From assembly GCF_021130785.1 (NCBI RefSeq), contig NW_025777545.1:1-64000 (forward strand): DNA of 64,000 nt, written 5' to 3'. The position numbers and the translations under genes are program-made. The DNA comes from Homalodisca vitripennis (lineage: Eukaryota; Arthropoda; Insecta; Hemiptera; Cicadellidae). Below, piece after piece: positions 40,566-52,316 of the stretch; the stretch's first letter is position 1; each line of letters begins with the position of its first letter. The notes beneath the pieces were generated by a model. It saw only the letters and a list, made by a program, of their open reading frames with translations, had not been told where the DNA came from and did not search any database.

Positions 40566-42276
40566 TACTTTTAAAAATATTTTCCTACCCGATTGGGCCA
40601 TCTTGTTGATTTCCTTGTTGTAAAAAATGTGTTGAACTATTATCTGTTATTTTTCTCCAAATATCGACTTTAAAAAGCATTTCAACGGTAATTTAAAAGC
40701 TCATATTATTGTACCCTCAAGTTTTAACAGTAGTTTATCCAATATAAATTACTAGAATTACATCAAATTCATATAATTGTGCATTAACTGCTTCATCGGC
40801 TTTATATTAAAACCACTCAATTTGTTAAGTTTTAAATGTTCAAAGAGACTGAATTTTCCAAGCTTACAGGAGACGGGCGTAAAGTAGCCCAGATATACCT
40901 GATTTTACTTCGTATGATTCCGCTCAAATAATCAATACCATATAATACTTCTAGGTTTTATGACTGAGTGATTAACATTTCTTGTCAAAAAATCTTATAG
41001 AATTTTAATATGAAATTTAATTTACGGCAAGTGAAGTTATAAATTTAAATATTTGTTATAAACCCAAAAAGTCAGTTTGATACATAATATTGATAAAACC
41101 ATATATCAGAATTCTCTGTATTTTTGTATTAACAAATTTCCATTAATTCCTCCCATTATTTGTTGCAAAACAATGTTTTGGAATAGTTTTTTTTTATTGA
41201 AGCTTCGTTAAAAGGCACCCTGTAAGGAGGGTATGGCTAGCATTCAAATAAAAAAAGTATTAATTCACATTCCTTGAACACGTTTTCTGAACATCTATTT
41301 ATTAGCAATATACATAAACTAATACCAATAATGTCAATACATTTTGACAGAATAACATAACAGTTATTAAATAATCGCAGTTAAATTTCTGTAAGACAAG
41401 CAGTAAGTTAATGTATCTTTATAAGTGTTATAAAAATAATAGGCGAATGAACAAAGATAAATACCAAATATAAAGAATTAAACTAGCCAGTTAAATATCC
41501 CTAAGACTTTTTGTCTTTCATGTCACGTAAAGGTTTAAAAAGGGATTCCTCGATTTGCCTAACAAAGGCTCCCTGAGGGGTTTGTTGTTAAACAATTCTC
41601 TTCTTCCTGGGTTCTCGAACACCTTGAGAAGAATACGTAATGAGCAATAAAAGTTGTCTTTGAGAGAAAAGGTTTTTTTAAAATACGGTTTTACGTATTT
41701 ATAGTTATTTTATAAGTGTTCTCTCGATGGTTGGGGTAAACCTAGTAGACTTACCAGAAAGCGACGAGTATAATATTTATAAATCTTTAACTGCACATTT
41801 TATTTGAGCTGCACGTTGACTTAATAATAAACTAAACATTAAAAATTCTTTCAAAAAGTCATAATTTTTATTGAATCTTTAAATAACTAACCTTTTTATG
41901 TCAAACCTGAAACATTTATCTTTTGAGTTTCAAATGATAATCTTATTACAATTGTGAAAATAATGTTTTTTGATTAATGACACATAACTTTTGTATTATA
42001 GTCAGTGTATACATTGTATATATTTATTACCATTTTAAATATTGTTTGAATGTGTACTCAATTGAGAATGTGAGAAACTTTTTAATAAATCTACAAACCA
42101 ATGTTTAATTATTTGCATATTAATTATTAGCAGATATCCGTTGTTTTGCACGCGATTTTCTTTTCAGTAACAGTTATTTATCAGGCATATCCTTTATAAT
42201 GACATTATAAAAAATTCCTGAAAATTATTGATTAGAACTGGAAAACCGCCTAATATATTTATGTTTGAAGAGATAA
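40566..42276. other. AT-rich intergenic DNA
   Basis: No gene or repeat is supported. Confidence 0.5.
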
Positions 42277-42960
42277 CTATCTATGAATACTAATGAAATA
42301 GAAAACATTTTCAAGCTGCTTCCTTTCATAAGAGAGCAGATCGTGTGAGACGGTTCGGAGATAGTTTGGTATGCACTCGCGATCCGTGATGCACCTTTTC
42401 AATCCACTCTTGTCATCTTTTACCTCGAGGACACTTGACGTAGAGCATCCGCCCATGTGTCGCCCCGGACAGAAGCACGGATTGCGTGACCGACACGAGC
42501 AGCAACCGCCACAGGTCCGTCGATTATTCTTCATCAGTTGGCTAAGAGAGGTGGTCACTACCCCGCCTTGTTTGCCGCCCCAAAGGTCTACTCCAAGAAC
42601 GTGAGCTTCGTATCAACCGATATGCCAAGATAAACCACAGCGCTCTTGATGTCGATATTTTCCCGGTCCACGTGGAACCTGGAGGGCAGTGTCAATTCTC
42701 CGTCTGATGAGAAGTAGTTTGCCGTCCGCCAGAATCAGGCCGTGCTCACTCATTTAGGCCAGCACTTCCAGCAAGACTCAGTCGAAGGTCCTCACAGTGA
42801 TCATCAGGCAACATCTTCGTATACCACGAGGAAGCTCCCTTCAGGCACTTCCATCCGGAGGATCCTGTCGTAGACGATCTTGCACAGTACCGGGCCCGGC
42901 ATCGAGCCCTGCGCAACTCCCGCCTTGATCGCCCTCCAGCGTGACCTATCGGTAGTCATA
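42277..42960 (-). pseudogene. R1-type reverse transcriptase fragment
   Basis: This segment is markedly GC-richer than its flanks. On the minus strand near 42,920 it reads AGVAQGSMPGPVLCKIVYD, matching the RT block before the catalytic site of R1-clade elements. A decayed catalytic block (LVVYEDVA, in place of an aspartate pair) comes next. Further frames follow in the order expected for the RT thumb (EHGLILADGKLLLIRRRID; WGGKQGGVVTTSLSQLMKN). Stops and frame changes interrupt it, so it is non-functional. Confidence 0.65.
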
Positions 42961-43378
42961 AAATTGAACCGTATATCCCTGACATTGCTGCTAAGATTAC
43001 AAATTGACTTAGTGCAGGTTGGTACTGCTCAAATACTCAAATACCCCTTTATTTTGTGTTTTAAACTACCAAAGTAATACTATTAGCTAACTCTCAGCGA
43101 AGTAATAAAATAAAATTCTTTTCGTATACAACACAAAGAACAGCAATATTCCGAGACAACTTTATATCCAACAACACTCTGCATTGCGGACTTCTATGAT
43201 TTATGTGCCGCCCTGAACAAAGTTATATTTTATTGTTAAGTTTTACTTTTCAGTCGCTTTTATACGTCGGTAGCCATCATTTTCACTTAAATAAGTCGAC
43301 AGATTGTGAATATTAGTTTTATTAATCTCAATAGCCAATTTTTGTTGGAATATATCAGGTAACATTGAGTACGCCACC

Positions 43379-43460
<82 letters not shown>

Positions 43461-44194
43461 GAATGTTAGTTTTGCCTTTCTTTTGATTTTACGAAATTTT
43501 AGATCTAACTAATGAGAATATGTTTTCATTTTAAATTCATTTCTTCCGTATGAGTGGTTATTAAATACTATTCTGATCCCATGATATACTGGCTAAAGAA
43601 GTTATTTTCATATTTGAATCTGACTTAGGTTAGGTTTATTTTAACTTACAAAGGATATCAAATACAAATGGAAAATACATACAGGTATCTTAGAAATGGT
43701 ATAGTTTATCTATCGTTAATTCATTTTGTAAAATGCTGACCTTAGCTTGTAAGCACTCAAATTTTCAGAAGAAACGGTTACTGTAAGTTCTCAATGGATC
43801 TAGTAATACAGTGTGACTTTTTGTATCAAAAAGCTTGGCTACCCGAGTTTTGAACGCCAACCACAAATTAATCTGAAGAGCTAAAATTAAGTCACTTACA
43901 TTAAAATTTTGCTTGTTTATCGCTAACGAACAGTTTACCGGCTTGGTGAATATCAACTTCTTGTTCAATTCTCGTGCCAAAACTAAACCTTTACATAGTG
44001 GTTAACAAAATGACATGCGCAAAGTAACCACGTTAGGATTTCCGTTACGTGACGAATTTAGAAACTTTTACTTATAAATACTTTTAGTCATATGTTCCTG
44101 GAAATGACATACTCAAATAAAGTACACTTCGTAACAAATTAAATCAGATTTATATTGCCGGAACATTATACAACGCATGGCAAATTTCACATTT
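42961..44194. other. AT-rich intergenic DNA
   Basis: Apart from the TA microsatellite listed separately, nothing can be supported. Confidence 0.5.
43382..43455. repeat. (TA)n microsatellite
   Basis: An uninterrupted TA dinucleotide tract of about 37 units. It has cruciform-forming potential, is likely polymorphic, and is prone to length error in assembly. Confidence 0.97.
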
Positions 44195-46990
44195 TTTCTT
44201 TTTATTTGCTAAAATTTTTGTCAAACACACTACAGTAAATCTCATTCAAACATACAATTTTGCAAACGTACCTACATCCATTCATTCACCAATTATTCCC
44301 ACTTCCAGCGACGAATTTTGCCAGTCTTTTTAATAGGTGGTCTCCCAATCATAAGCAAAAAACTCGTCAACATTATAAAATGTTTGTGACACTAAAAAGC
44401 GTTTCAAACGAGTTTTTAACACTTTGAGCGAAATGAACACCCGCCTGTGAAGGCAAGCGTTCAAAAACCACCGTTCTGTGTCTACCAGTTCGGTAGTTAT
44501 CTCTGCCTCTGGTCTCATACACATGTATGTCTCGGCCATTCGTCATGGCACATTTAGACACACAAAACAGCGTTGTTTCCAAGATGTAGAGACTCGGCAG
44601 CGTCAACAGTTGCAAATTTTTGAAGGCTTCCTTGCATGACTCTCTAAGTTTCAGCTTAGCGATAATGCGGATTGCTTGTTTTTGCTTGTGAACACTCTCA
44701 GAAATTGATTGTTTGCACAAGCTCCACACAACACCAACCCGTAAGTGAGGTGGGGGTAAATCAAGCCATAATACGCCATCATCAGAACCTGACTCGGGCA
44801 GTATTTGGCTAGAGACCTCAAAACATAAATGCCTGAGACCAATTTGGAGCAAACGTGGTCGATGTGATCGTTCCACGTCAACCCTCGATCTAGGTATATT
44901 CCCAGGAATTTCGAACAATATACTTCGTCCAGCATAGTGTCAGCTAACATAACATCATGACTATCTACTGATCGTAAAGCAAAATTTATAAAAATGGTCT
45001 GAGCCACTGGAGAGGCACGCCTCGTATGCCATGGGATTCAAGTTTGTCAAGCATTGTAACATGGTCAACACAGTCGAATGCTTTAGATAAGTCCAGGAAC
45101 ACACTCAATGTGTGATCCCGACGTTCTAGTCCCTCTACAACCATGTCGACAATATTTACAACAGCGTCTATTGTCGACTTGCCCTTCCTGAAGCCAAACT
45201 GGTCTTCAGATAGCTGGTTGTTGCTTATTCAAAAATTGAAGCATTCGTATCAAGAAAAGCTTTTCGAATATTTTGCTCATAACTGGCAAAATTGAGACAG
45301 GTCGGTAATTTTGTGGGGATTGGGGATCGTCTTTCTTGAAAATAGGGGTTACTTTAGCGATTTGAGGAGTGAGGGAAAAACTCCTTGTTCAAAAGAGAAA
45401 TTTACTAATTAGGTTAATGGTCTCACAATATGCTTGGAACATTTTTTTATGAGCCACGTTGACATTGAATTTAAATCATTTGGTTTTTTTGGCTGGGAGC
45501 TGCTGAATTAATTTTTCAAGCTCTTCCTCAACGACAGGTGCTAGTGCCAGGGAGGCTACTGGACTCTGCCTTCGTCTTGGGATTCCTTGTGGGGGCGATG
45601 GGCAAGGGCCTTGTTCACAAGCAACAGATCCGAAGAATCTGTTAAGCCTATTTGCAACCTCCACCGAGTCCTCCACAAGTCTATCACCACTTTTTAATTT
45701 GATTTGTTTGTTGCATGATTTGTTTTTTATTGTTGATGATGTCCCATGCAGTTTTAGAAATATTTTTGGAAGATATAATTGCTTTGGAAACATCATATGC
45801 CTTTGCAGCTTGGATAACTTTTCTGTAAATTAGTTTGTAATTTCGAAAAAACCGCTTGAATTCTTCATTGTACGACGTTTTCTGGATTTCTGAGAAAAAC
45901 TTTAGTTTTTCTCTAGAAGCTAAAATTCCTTTAGTTATCCATTTGTTGTTTACCCTTTTGGGACAAACTTGTATAGTTTTGAGAGGACAGTACATGTCGA
46001 GATGAAAGTTGAGTGTATCACTAAACCTTTCAAAACGCTCTTCTACTGAATAAATTGATTCTTGGTATTTCAAATTTTCTTTAGAAAGGGAAGTGTTGAG
46101 GAGAGCGATGTTTCCTTGCCTTAAGTCTCTTATTGTTTTTGTGATTTTGAGCTCCCTCTCGATTTTTACTCCACTAATTATAGCCTCTTGGCCGTAGTGG
46201 TCCGAGATAGCTGTATTGACCACGAACACTGCGACACTTGATAGATTGGAGATGATGTTGTCAATTGTCGACTGTGCTGAATGTGTCACACACGCGTTGG
46301 CGTTTTGACTAACAATTCTAGGTCAAATGACCTTAACAAGTCGACAAATCGTTTGTTGGAAGGATGATTAGTGTCCATTGCATTAATGTTGAAATCACCC
46401 ATTAGGACATAATCCTGTTGATGGCTCGTCAAATCCGTCAGTAGGGCTTCAAAATATGTAAAAAAATGTTCCTCATTGCTATTGGGAGACCAGATAGATT
46501 CCTATGATGGTTAATTTTGATCTGTTTTAATTGAATTTTATCCCAACTGCTTCAAAATATTTTTCGATAGTTTTTACTGGTGAAAATGGAGAAAAAGTAT
46601 AGTTTATTCTTACAAAAATGGCAACTCCTCCTCCTTTGGAAAGTTGTCGACAATATGAATTAGCCAATATGAAATTTGGAATTTTGCATAGGTCGATGTT
46701 CTTGCCATTAAAACCGTTCTCAGTTAAAACAAGTACATCTGTTTTTATTTCTGCACACATGAGTTGAATTTCGTCAAGCTTGTTGGTAGCAGATTGGGCA
46801 TTTTGGTGAAGCAGTCGGATTTGAATCTGATTGAGAAATTTTAAATTCGTTTGTATTTTTGGGTAACGTCAGTCAATTTTGTTCGTCGGCCGGACGTGGG
46901 GCCCCTAAAAAAACAGAATCGATTTTGACAGAAGGCACAGGAGATGAGGTGGCAGCCTTGTACCTATCTTGAATGTGAATTCCCCTAAGA
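44195..46990 (-). mobile_element. Jockey/CR1-like non-LTR retrotransposon, 5'-truncated with internal deletion
   Basis: Reading leftwards from about 46,850: endonuclease, linker, reverse transcriptase pieces, C-terminal region, then about 130 bp of 3' UTR ending near 44,195 in AGCAAATAAAAAGAAAAAA. The endonuclease-RT order and motifs place it among Jockey/CR1-type LINEs. ORF1 is not recognisable. No target duplication was identified. Confidence 0.8.
44330..46850 (-). pseudogene. LINE ORF2 (endonuclease + reverse transcriptase), disrupted
   Basis: Endonuclease features seen are TDVLVLTEN near 46,730, LMGDFNIN near 46,395 and AISDHYG near 46,210. RT features are [16 protein letters not shown] near 45,200 and [16 protein letters not shown] near 45,090. 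The sequence then jumps from [10 protein letters not shown] (about 45,015) straight into the thumb region (FLGIYLDRGLTWNDHID near 44,890). The segment with the catalytic YADD is missing. The C-terminus reads RGRDNYRTGRHRTVVFERLP, and the last frame ends in TAA at 44,330. Multiple frame changes confirm that it is dead. Confidence 0.82.
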
Positions 46991-48559
46991 CCAAATCCCA
47001 ATTAAGATAAGATAAAAACTTCAACGAGATTTATGAAAGTTTCAAATTGTATTCAGGTTGAAAAGTGTCAAAACCTACCTTTCTTCTTTTTACAGATATG
47101 TAAACTCGATTTAATTGTTCGTAAAACATTTATTTTATATAACTAAACGCAGAAACCTAAACAATTTAATTTATCTCCCGTAATTTTAGCTCTACTCGTT
47201 AGTTTTTTTTCAACATTCAAACCTAATTAACGACCATCTATGTATGATCAATATTACTTTTTATATCAGTTTACCTGCTCTTCCTCGAAAGTTTGGTGTC
47301 TTGATTATTTCATAAGTATCTCACTATGCTTTGTTAATAGCAATGAATTTTCACAACTATTTTCGTTTTATCCAATAAATTGCATGTATAGAATGTGTAA
47401 CCATAAAAAACAAATGTGTGCCTGATTCATTCTTGCGATGTCCTGCACAGACAAAGAGGCAATCATAAAGAAACAACTTTTAGCTCTCAAAGACAGAGAC
47501 AAAAAATTACAGTCTACTAAGTGATATGATTCTATAACGTTTAGCTGAACTCCATGGATTGACATGCAACATAATTGAACTCACTGTTCCTTTTATGCAC
47601 AGTTTAAAACCTTAAGTCATTTTGTTTTGTAGATATCGTGTGGACAGGCATACTGTGTTTGTATGCCCATTTAAATCCCCTAGAGCAATAGTGTTCGGTA
47701 ATAGGTAAAGATAGGTATTGGAGAGTAGTTTTCAATAGATTGTGCTCAAAATTTTGGTTTTAAAAAAGATGTCAAGCTTATAATGCTTCTAAAATAAAAT
47801 TAAAATCCAATGGAGCTCTTATATCCACGGCACACAGATGATGCTTAAGAAGCTCCGATATATTGCGTATTAAATACTATTTCATACTAGATAGAACTAA
47901 TCATCTTTATATTGATAGTCAGAAATACATGCAGTACAATATATTATATGGATATATATTATTTCCTATATATAGGACAAAATTCGCAAATTGTACTGCG
48001 AAACATATGTATATATATACAATATACATAATTTATATACATATATACATTTATAAATATACATATACATTTTAATGTTTGTCTGTATGCCATTTATAGA
48101 CAAAGAAAATATGAGAACGATCATTATGAAAATGTTTATGTATATGTATTTTTTACGTAGAAACTTTATATGCTATGCCCATTGATGCAACTCACTACTA
48201 GGCGGCGCTGTTGGAATATAAAAGTTATCAAAGCGCCTGAACATTATAAACAGCACTTATGACACAGTTACGCATGTTAAACAGATAAGCACTATTTGAA
48301 GTCGATAATTTTTATGTATATTTGTCTTCAAAATGAGAATAATGAGAACAATGATTTATTCCATAATAACTAAACAATTTAAATAACATTACAAAACCTC
48401 GGAACTACACTGCCACGATTTCCAGTTATGTGGCAGCGCAACTAAAAATATAATATATAAATAAACAGAGTCCAGTCCATCACTTTAGCTGCCATCTTCT
48501 GTGTAGCTTTAACTAAATAAAATACATTTTTAAACATATAAATTGTTAATCCTTATTTT
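46991..48559. other. AT-rich intergenic DNA
   Basis: No gene is supported. There is a TATA/ATACAT-rich low-complexity patch at about 47,940-48,070. Confidence 0.5.
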
Positions 48560-48768
48560 TATTTTTTGTTATGTTTTGGATATTTATAACTTGTTACATC
48601 TTTGAATACTAATTATTTATTATCAAATTTTGTATAATACCTATTTTGTTACTTTATGTAGATTTTTTCATCTGTTCGTATTAATTTTATTTTCCGCTGT
48701 ATCTACTATCTATGCTTGTATTTGTAAATTGGCTGCTGCCGTTGGAAAATAAATAAATAAAACAAGAA
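48560..48768 (+). mobile_element. LINE 3' end fragment (plus strand)
   Basis: The stretch ends with GCTGCTGCCGTTGGAAAATA followed by AATAAATAAAAC. This is a GTTGGAAATAAATAAA-type tail seen at the 3' ends of many arthropod non-LTR elements. Only UTR-like sequence is present and the left boundary is not visible. It lies tail to tail with the minus-strand LINE that follows. Confidence 0.4.
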
Positions 48769-49012
48769 CAAAAAAGTTTCCTTTTAAATATTGGAAAATT
48801 TTCTATATACATACATAAACATATCCCTGTACATAAATATATACAAATCTATATATAAAACGTAATCATTTTGCTATTTACAAACCAAAAATAATTAGTT
48901 TTTTTATTAATGTTGTTTTACATTATTATAGGTTTAGGCTATATACAAAAGAAAAATTACAAGCAAAAAGTTACTAAATCAATATACTGTTTAAGAAATT
49001 AGTATCCTCTAG

Positions 49013-50473
49013 CTAGAACAACCACAATTTAACAGTTTTATCAAAACTATTAAATGAGTGACATAATTTTATTTCAAGCTGTAATTTGTTAAAGTACTTT
49101 GGACCAAGATAATTAAAGGATTGCCTAAACGAAGATCTGTTGACTTTAGGTACTCGAAAGATATTCTGAAAATTACGTCTAGCACTATAAACTAATTCAA
49201 AAGTTCCAGTATTACCACTTCTGCTATAAAATAATCTTGGTACCTTATATACAAAAAGGTGTTGTATACGGAGAATTTTCAAATGACAATAAAGAGGATA
49301 GGAACTTTCTCTAATAGATTTTCCTAATATGATTCGAATAAAATGATTTTGTACAACTCGCAATTTTTCTACGTGGTATTTAAAAGTCCCGCCTCAACAT
49401 TGAATTGTGTATTGCAACCTGGATTGAATTAAGGCGTAATAAAAGATTATTAATAACTTTTCGTCACAACAATTTAAAAAAAAATAAAATTTTCTGATAC
49501 AATATTTTAATTTATTTTGTAAAAACAATATATATTTATCCCAAGACAACTTTTAATCCAAAAAACACCCAGATACTTAAATTGATCCACCTTTCCAAAA
49601 ACAATTACAAAAATTTCCAGTACAGTTTTGTTCGTGATATTTTACTAATTCGTTAAAACTAAAAAAACAACAAAATCAAAATTCATAAATTTTGTTTTAT
49701 TTACATTAATTTCCATTTTGTTTTCATCACACAACTTTCTCAAAACTCGTATATCGTCCATCATGTTGTTCCAAATTTGTTGAGAGTTCTTTTCAGAATA
49801 AAACATGGCAAAAACGCTTGGTTTTCCGTAAAACTCCTCCTCTAACAAATCGTTAATAAAAATTATGAAAAGGGTAGCAGACAAAACGGAACCCTGAGGG
49901 ACCCCTGCTGGGACGGTCAGGGGAAAACTCAGAGCACCACATACTTTTTACTCTTTGCTTACGATTTGTGAGAAAACTTCGAAACCAGTCTTGTGCTACT
50001 CCTCTTACACCAACTGCATGTAATTTATCTAAAAGTATTTCATGATTGACTAGGTCAAATGCCTTTTTAAAACCAATAAAAAGACCAGATGTTTTATTTT
50101 TACTGTTGAAACTTTTATAAATCAGATTTGAGCTATTTAACAAAGCGTCTTCCGTAGATTTTCCTTTCCTAAATCCATATTGGTTATCACTAAAAAAATT
50201 TAATCTATCTAAAAACTGTATTATGCGTAATTCTATGAGTTTTTCAAAAAATTTTGAGAATATTGATAAAAGGCTTATTGGTCTTAGATTATCAAATTTA
50301 ACTGATAACCCTTTTTTTTTAAATACATGTGTGGTTGAAGTTACAGCTTGAGTGTTAAACGACTTACCCAAAGTACATGTACATGTACAATGGCTATAAA
50401 TATATACTTTTGAGAGATTTTCTTGATCGTGACAACAAAGTAAACTCTGCATCGGGTTGCACAGATAATTCAC
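49013..50473 (-). pseudogene. Jockey/CR1-like reverse transcriptase fragment, catalytically dead
   Basis: The RT core reads [34 protein letters not shown] and KKAFDLVNHEILLDKLHAVG. The block that should hold the first catalytic aspartate reads IGFKKAFD, so that residue is glycine. After a frame change near 49,880, ATLFIIFINDLLEE is followed by FAMFYSEKNS where an F/Y-A-D-D motif belongs, so both aspartates are lost. The C-terminal region (NHFIRIILGK, LFVYKVPRLFYSRSG) ends at 49,013. The endonuclease is missing, so the copy is 5'-truncated. It abuts the Maverick on its right. Confidence 0.8.
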
Positions 50474-50559
50474 TTGAACCAGAAGTGCTTGTACACGAGT
50501 AAAGCTTACGAAAAGCTTTCAAAGCCGCGGAAAACAGCTAGTGTATATATATATAAGTA

Positions 50560-51011
50560 GATAGTAATATGGGGTTTCCTGGCGCACTTTCGGAGCCGAA
50601 CCGAAAAGCAATGTAAAATACTGTTCAATGTACCATAAAGGAAGCTGAGAAATAACACAGCAAATCTCAATGAAAAATTAACCGAATCTACAGTCGTTCG
50701 TCTCCAAAAGCGATCGGTACATTACTCTGTGGAATGAAAAATTAACCAAATCTGAGCTTCTACTTTCTTAAGCTGTGCTTTGTAAAATGTTGTCAAATCT
50801 GCTACGAATAAAGGATTTATCTTAATAAAATTTAATCAATTTAAAACATTTTTACTAAAAACATACTGTACTTTAAATAAAAAACTTTTCTACTAAATAA
50901 ACAACATGAACTCACCAAGCTCTCTTCAGTTTCTAGCATTAAAACAGTGCAACAAAGATGAATTCAGTGAATTGCCGGTTTATTCCCAACAACAGTTGAT
51001 ACCGTCTTTAA
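50560..51011. other. Left-terminal region of the Maverick (candidate TIR)
   Basis: AT-rich non-coding sequence lies between the LINE fragment and the first element gene. It begins with AGTAATATGGGGTTTCCTGG (50,563), a plausible AG-type Polinton tip. It also contains two direct copies of GAAAAATTAACC (near 50,670 and 50,733). Polintons carry terminal inverted repeats of a few hundred bp, but the partner arm would be beyond 64,000, so this is inference. A 71-codon frame at 50,906 lacks support. Confidence 0.35.
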
Positions 51012-51454
51012 ATGAAAACAGAATTAAAAGAACTTGTAGAGTCTTTTGCAGAAAGAACGAAAACTGCACACGTGTACACACAAAAAACGAAAAAAATAAG
51101 GGATTACATATTTTAATATAATTACGAAAGATATTGAAAAGAAAGTAAAAAATAAACAAACAGAGAGTTTTCATCGTTTTTTTTTATGACAATTTTCCCA
51201 TATTATACGTTTTTTTTTTTCAAGATAATCAAGACTTAATTGATGAATTTCTTAGGAATTTTTGTGAGTATCAAGATTTATCAACACAATTCATTAAAGA
51301 GCATTATAGAATTTTTCTTATAGAATATAGCCACATTTTGTGTGAAACAAAAGGTATTACTGTAGATAATATTCCATGTGATTCCTATGAAGAAAGACAC
51401 CAACTATGGTTATCAAAACAGTACTATGACGTGGGGAGGGACTGCAAGTTTTAG
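51012..51454 (+). pseudogene. Unknown small Maverick gene, frame-disrupted
   Basis: The likely start is an ATG at 51,012 directly preceded by TCTTTAA, like other genes here. The first frame reads MKTELKELVESFAERTKTAH; after frame changes near 51,110 and 51,175-51,215 the coding character resumes. The last segment (FLRNFCEYQDLSTQFIKEHY, then YEERHQLWLSKQYYD) ends at TAG 51,452-51,454. It is charged, helical and rich in Lys/Glu. I do not recognise the family. It converges on the next gene with a 10-bp gap. Confidence 0.5.
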
Positions 51455-51464
51455 AGTTAAGACT

Positions 51465-51770
51465 TTATTCTACAAAGTTAATTGTTGTAATTTCTTTATC
51501 TTTAATAGTCTTCTTTCCAGTAACAATCAAGTGTAATTTTTCATTTTTGTTTAATTCTTTAATCTTTTTTTCATCCAAAACAGTCAAAAATCTGTTCGGT
51601 AAGTGTACTTTATAATCTTCCAACTCGGCAATTATTGTAAACCCGAATTTATCTTTTATTTTCTCCAAATTCATGATTTTGTATTTCTTATTTTCTTCTA
51701 ATTCATTTAACTTCTTATACTCTTTAAACTTACATTCTCCAATATCATTTAACTCCTTCAAGAACTCCAT
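51465..51770 (-). CDS. Small acidic/basic protein, possible OB-fold ssDNA-binding protein
   Basis: An intact 101-residue protein. An N-terminal charged segment is followed by KKYKIMNLEKIKDKFGFTII, then AELEDYKVHLPNRFLTVL and a C-terminal KLHLIVTGKKTIKDKEITTI. The alternating beta-strand pattern, with a conserved K-Y-x-I...G...LPxRF layout, resembles small proteins found in other Mavericks that may be OB folds. A single-stranded DNA-binding role in protein-primed replication is a guess. The start is preceded by TTTTTTCTATTTAA, the shared motif, which supports this ATG. Confidence 0.7.
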   Translation of the reverse strand: MEFLKELNDIGECKFKEYKKLNELEENKKYKIMNLEKIKDKFGFTIIAELEDYKVHLPNRFLTVLDEKKIKELNKNEKLHLIVTGKKTIKDKEITTINFVE

Positions 51771-51786
51771 TTAAATAGAAAAAATT
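51771..51786 (-). promoter_or_regulatory. Start-adjacent A+T motif (example of a shared family)
   Basis: The minus strand reads TTTTTTCTATTTAAATGG with ATG as the start codon. The same pattern lies immediately before the starts at 59,794 (CTTCTATTTAAATGG), 60,759 (TTTTCTATCTAAATGG), 61,891 (TTTTCTATATAAATGG) and 62,308 (TTTTCTATATATAAATGG). Weaker forms precede 52,292, 54,933, 55,617, 56,670, 57,522, 58,842 and 63,344. It resembles virus late promoters that run into the start codon (poxvirus TAAAT; the TCTA motif of mavirus and CroV). A promoter role is inferred. Confidence 0.6.
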
Positions 51787-52292
51787 CAAAGACGGAAAAA
51801 ATGAAATTTGCTAACAATCACTCGAGAAGTCGAGGGAATTGCCAACATCTTCATTGTTTGACGAGGTTCTTCATTTACTTTCTCCAAATGTACTATAAAA
51901 TCATCGAGGATTTCTGGCTTAAAATCGTAGACAAATTCAACATCCAGATAATGAAAAAATACAGGTAATATCTTTTCATAATAAACGTGTGTATCGATAC
52001 CTACAAACCTAATGTATTCTTTGAAAAGGAAAATAATTTTGTCAATGGTTCCAAGAGATAAGTAAAAAATTTTATTCTGTTTTCTAAATTCTGTGACAAA
52101 TTTTGTTTGTTTTTCATCTCCGTATTGTAATTTTATAAGCAGATTATTCAAATGTGTTAGTTTATTTCGTAATTTCTTAGGTTTAGGTCTTTCGTACAAA
52201 ATTAAATTACAATCTCTACAAACTAAATATTTTTTATCAATAATTTCTCCTCTATTATAACACTTGTAACAGTTGGCATTGTACTCTTCCAT
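51786..52292 (-). CDS. Zinc-ribbon protein, possibly TFIIB/VLTF3-like transcription factor
   Basis: 168 residues. The N-terminus has two CxxC pairs (NCYKCYN and LVCRDCNLILYE) 15 residues apart, the layout of a TFIIB-type or viral late-transcription-factor zinc ribbon. An all-helical region of about 120 residues with many aromatic residues follows. A role in recognising the element's late-type start motifs would fit, but only the ribbon is visible, so this is inference. The last 15 or so residues (VIVSKFHFFRL) look less conserved and may follow a frame change. It is divergent from the gene at 52,317 across 24 bp. Confidence 0.6.
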   Translation of the reverse strand: MEEYNANCYKCYNRGEIIDKKYLVCRDCNLILYERPKPKKLRNKLTHLNNLLIKLQYGDEKQTKFVTEFRKQNKIFYLSLGTIDKIIFLFKEYIRFVGIDTHVYYEKILPVFFHYLDVEFVYDFKPEILDDFIVHLEKVNEEPRQTMKMLAIPSTSRVIVSKFHFFRL

Positions 52293-52316
52293 TTAAACAA
52301 AAAAGATTTTTTTATA
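52293..52316. promoter_or_regulatory. 24-bp bidirectional promoter region
   Basis: Only 24 bp, almost all A and T, separate the divergent starts at 52,292 (minus, TTTTTTGTTTAAATGG) and 52,317 (plus, TTTTTTTATAAATGG). Both directions carry the start-adjacent motif, so transcription signals must overlap. Confidence 0.5.

Noticed and set aside
42371..42604. 77-codon plus-strand frame in GC-rich DNA
   Set aside because: The minus strand carries the R1 reverse transcriptase order; the plus frame is its shadow.
50906..51121. 71-codon plus-strand frame starting at 50,906
   Set aside because: The coding signal and start motif favour the other frame beginning at 51,012; the rest looks like chance in terminal-region sequence.
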